Of a stretch of 64,000 bases of DNA, positions 63,833-64,000 are shown in pieces. Location: positions 1 through 64,000 of the forward strand of contig JAKZZE010000001.1 in NCBI GenBank assembly GCA_024220505.1, given 5' to 3'. This stretch comes from Rhizopus arrhizus. Lineage: Eukaryota; Mucoromycota; Mucoromycetes; Mucorales; Rhizopodaceae. Both the position numbers and the translations under genes were made by a program. The first letter of the stretch is position 1; the number at the start of each line of letters is the position of its first letter. Below the pieces are notes generated by a model, which had not been told where the DNA came from, did not search any database, and was given only the letters and a program-made list of their open reading frames with translations.

Positions 63833-64000
63833 TTAGTCAAAGAGTTCCTTTGTTTCATCATCTAAGACACTTGAAACAATCCGCTGATGTTCTGTTCTCC
63901 ATTGGGTATTTGGTATCGAATAAGGTTTTAACCTATTCCCATGTACTCTTTTAATTCTTGTGTCTTGTACTTCGGTATTTTTAATATGATAAGTTCCTTT
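63833..64000 (-). CDS. Integrase C-terminus of element 2a (cut by window edge)
   Basis: Encodes the last ~55 residues of the integrase (GNRLKPYSIPNTQWRTEHQR, ending DDETKELFD), same sequence as 54471-54638. Confidence 0.9.
   Translation of the reverse strand, partial: KGTYHIKNTEVQDTRIKRVHGNRLKPYSIPNTQWRTEHQRIVSSVLDDETKELFD

Overview
The window looks like a transposon-rich, AT-rich stretch of a fungal nuclear chromosome. The evidence is short GT-AG introns of 46-53 nt, Ty3/gypsy LTR retrotransposons, several unrelated Tc1/mariner (DD34E) elements and a nuclear tRNA-Val. An early-diverging (Mucoromycota-like) fungus is my inference, not something the sequence proves. No prokaryotic gene organisation is visible.

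Layout: 1-399 is a partial LTR. 427-2740 is a dispersed repeat split by a dead Tc1-like element. 3387-6145 is an intact seven-exon gene for an 821-residue protein that I do not recognise. 6146-11330 is mostly gene-free, with a ~330-bp direct-repeat pair and a solo LTR. 11331-18770 is a 17-unit satellite (422 bp, two units of 555 bp). 19089-23979 holds a degenerate coding region, a Tc1-like element with a nearly complete transposase, and the 3' end of a gypsy element. 23996-31524 is bounded by inverted ~625-bp arms and contains a Merlin/IS1595-like transposase gene and a Tc1-like pseudogene with 12 stops but no indels. 31570-32280 is a coiled-coil ORF. 33491-33564 is tRNA-Val(AAC), followed by a nested pile of LTR elements to 53524.

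Two long Ty3/gypsy elements dominate. Element A (33607-41927, + strand) has two LTRs that look identical and a 4-bp target duplication, and it looks recently active. Element 2b (52794-62887, - strand) has its gag split by a Tc1-like insertion and shares an LTR with a second partial copy that runs off the right edge. Both have the same unusual plan: gag; pol (protease-RT-RNase H) reached through a canonical A-AAA-AAC -1 slippery site at the gag stop; integrase as a separate cistron after a conserved purine tract and poly(A) runs; then a fourth ORF of 291 aa with a conserved C-terminal domain, running into the 3' LTR. A third, more distant homologue of ORF4 lies at 23221-23904.

The best candidate for something undescribed is this retroelement system. 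The LTRs contain internal 11-nt copies of their own primer-binding site (TGGTGGTCACT), spaced about 136-152 bp apart, as if U5 grows in primer-site-bounded modules. ORF4 is unexplained. Classical polypurine tracts beside the 3' LTR are missing, while a purine tract between RNase H and integrase is conserved. The solo LTRs split into 4-bp and 5-bp target-duplication groups, and the presence of the internal primer-site box follows that split.
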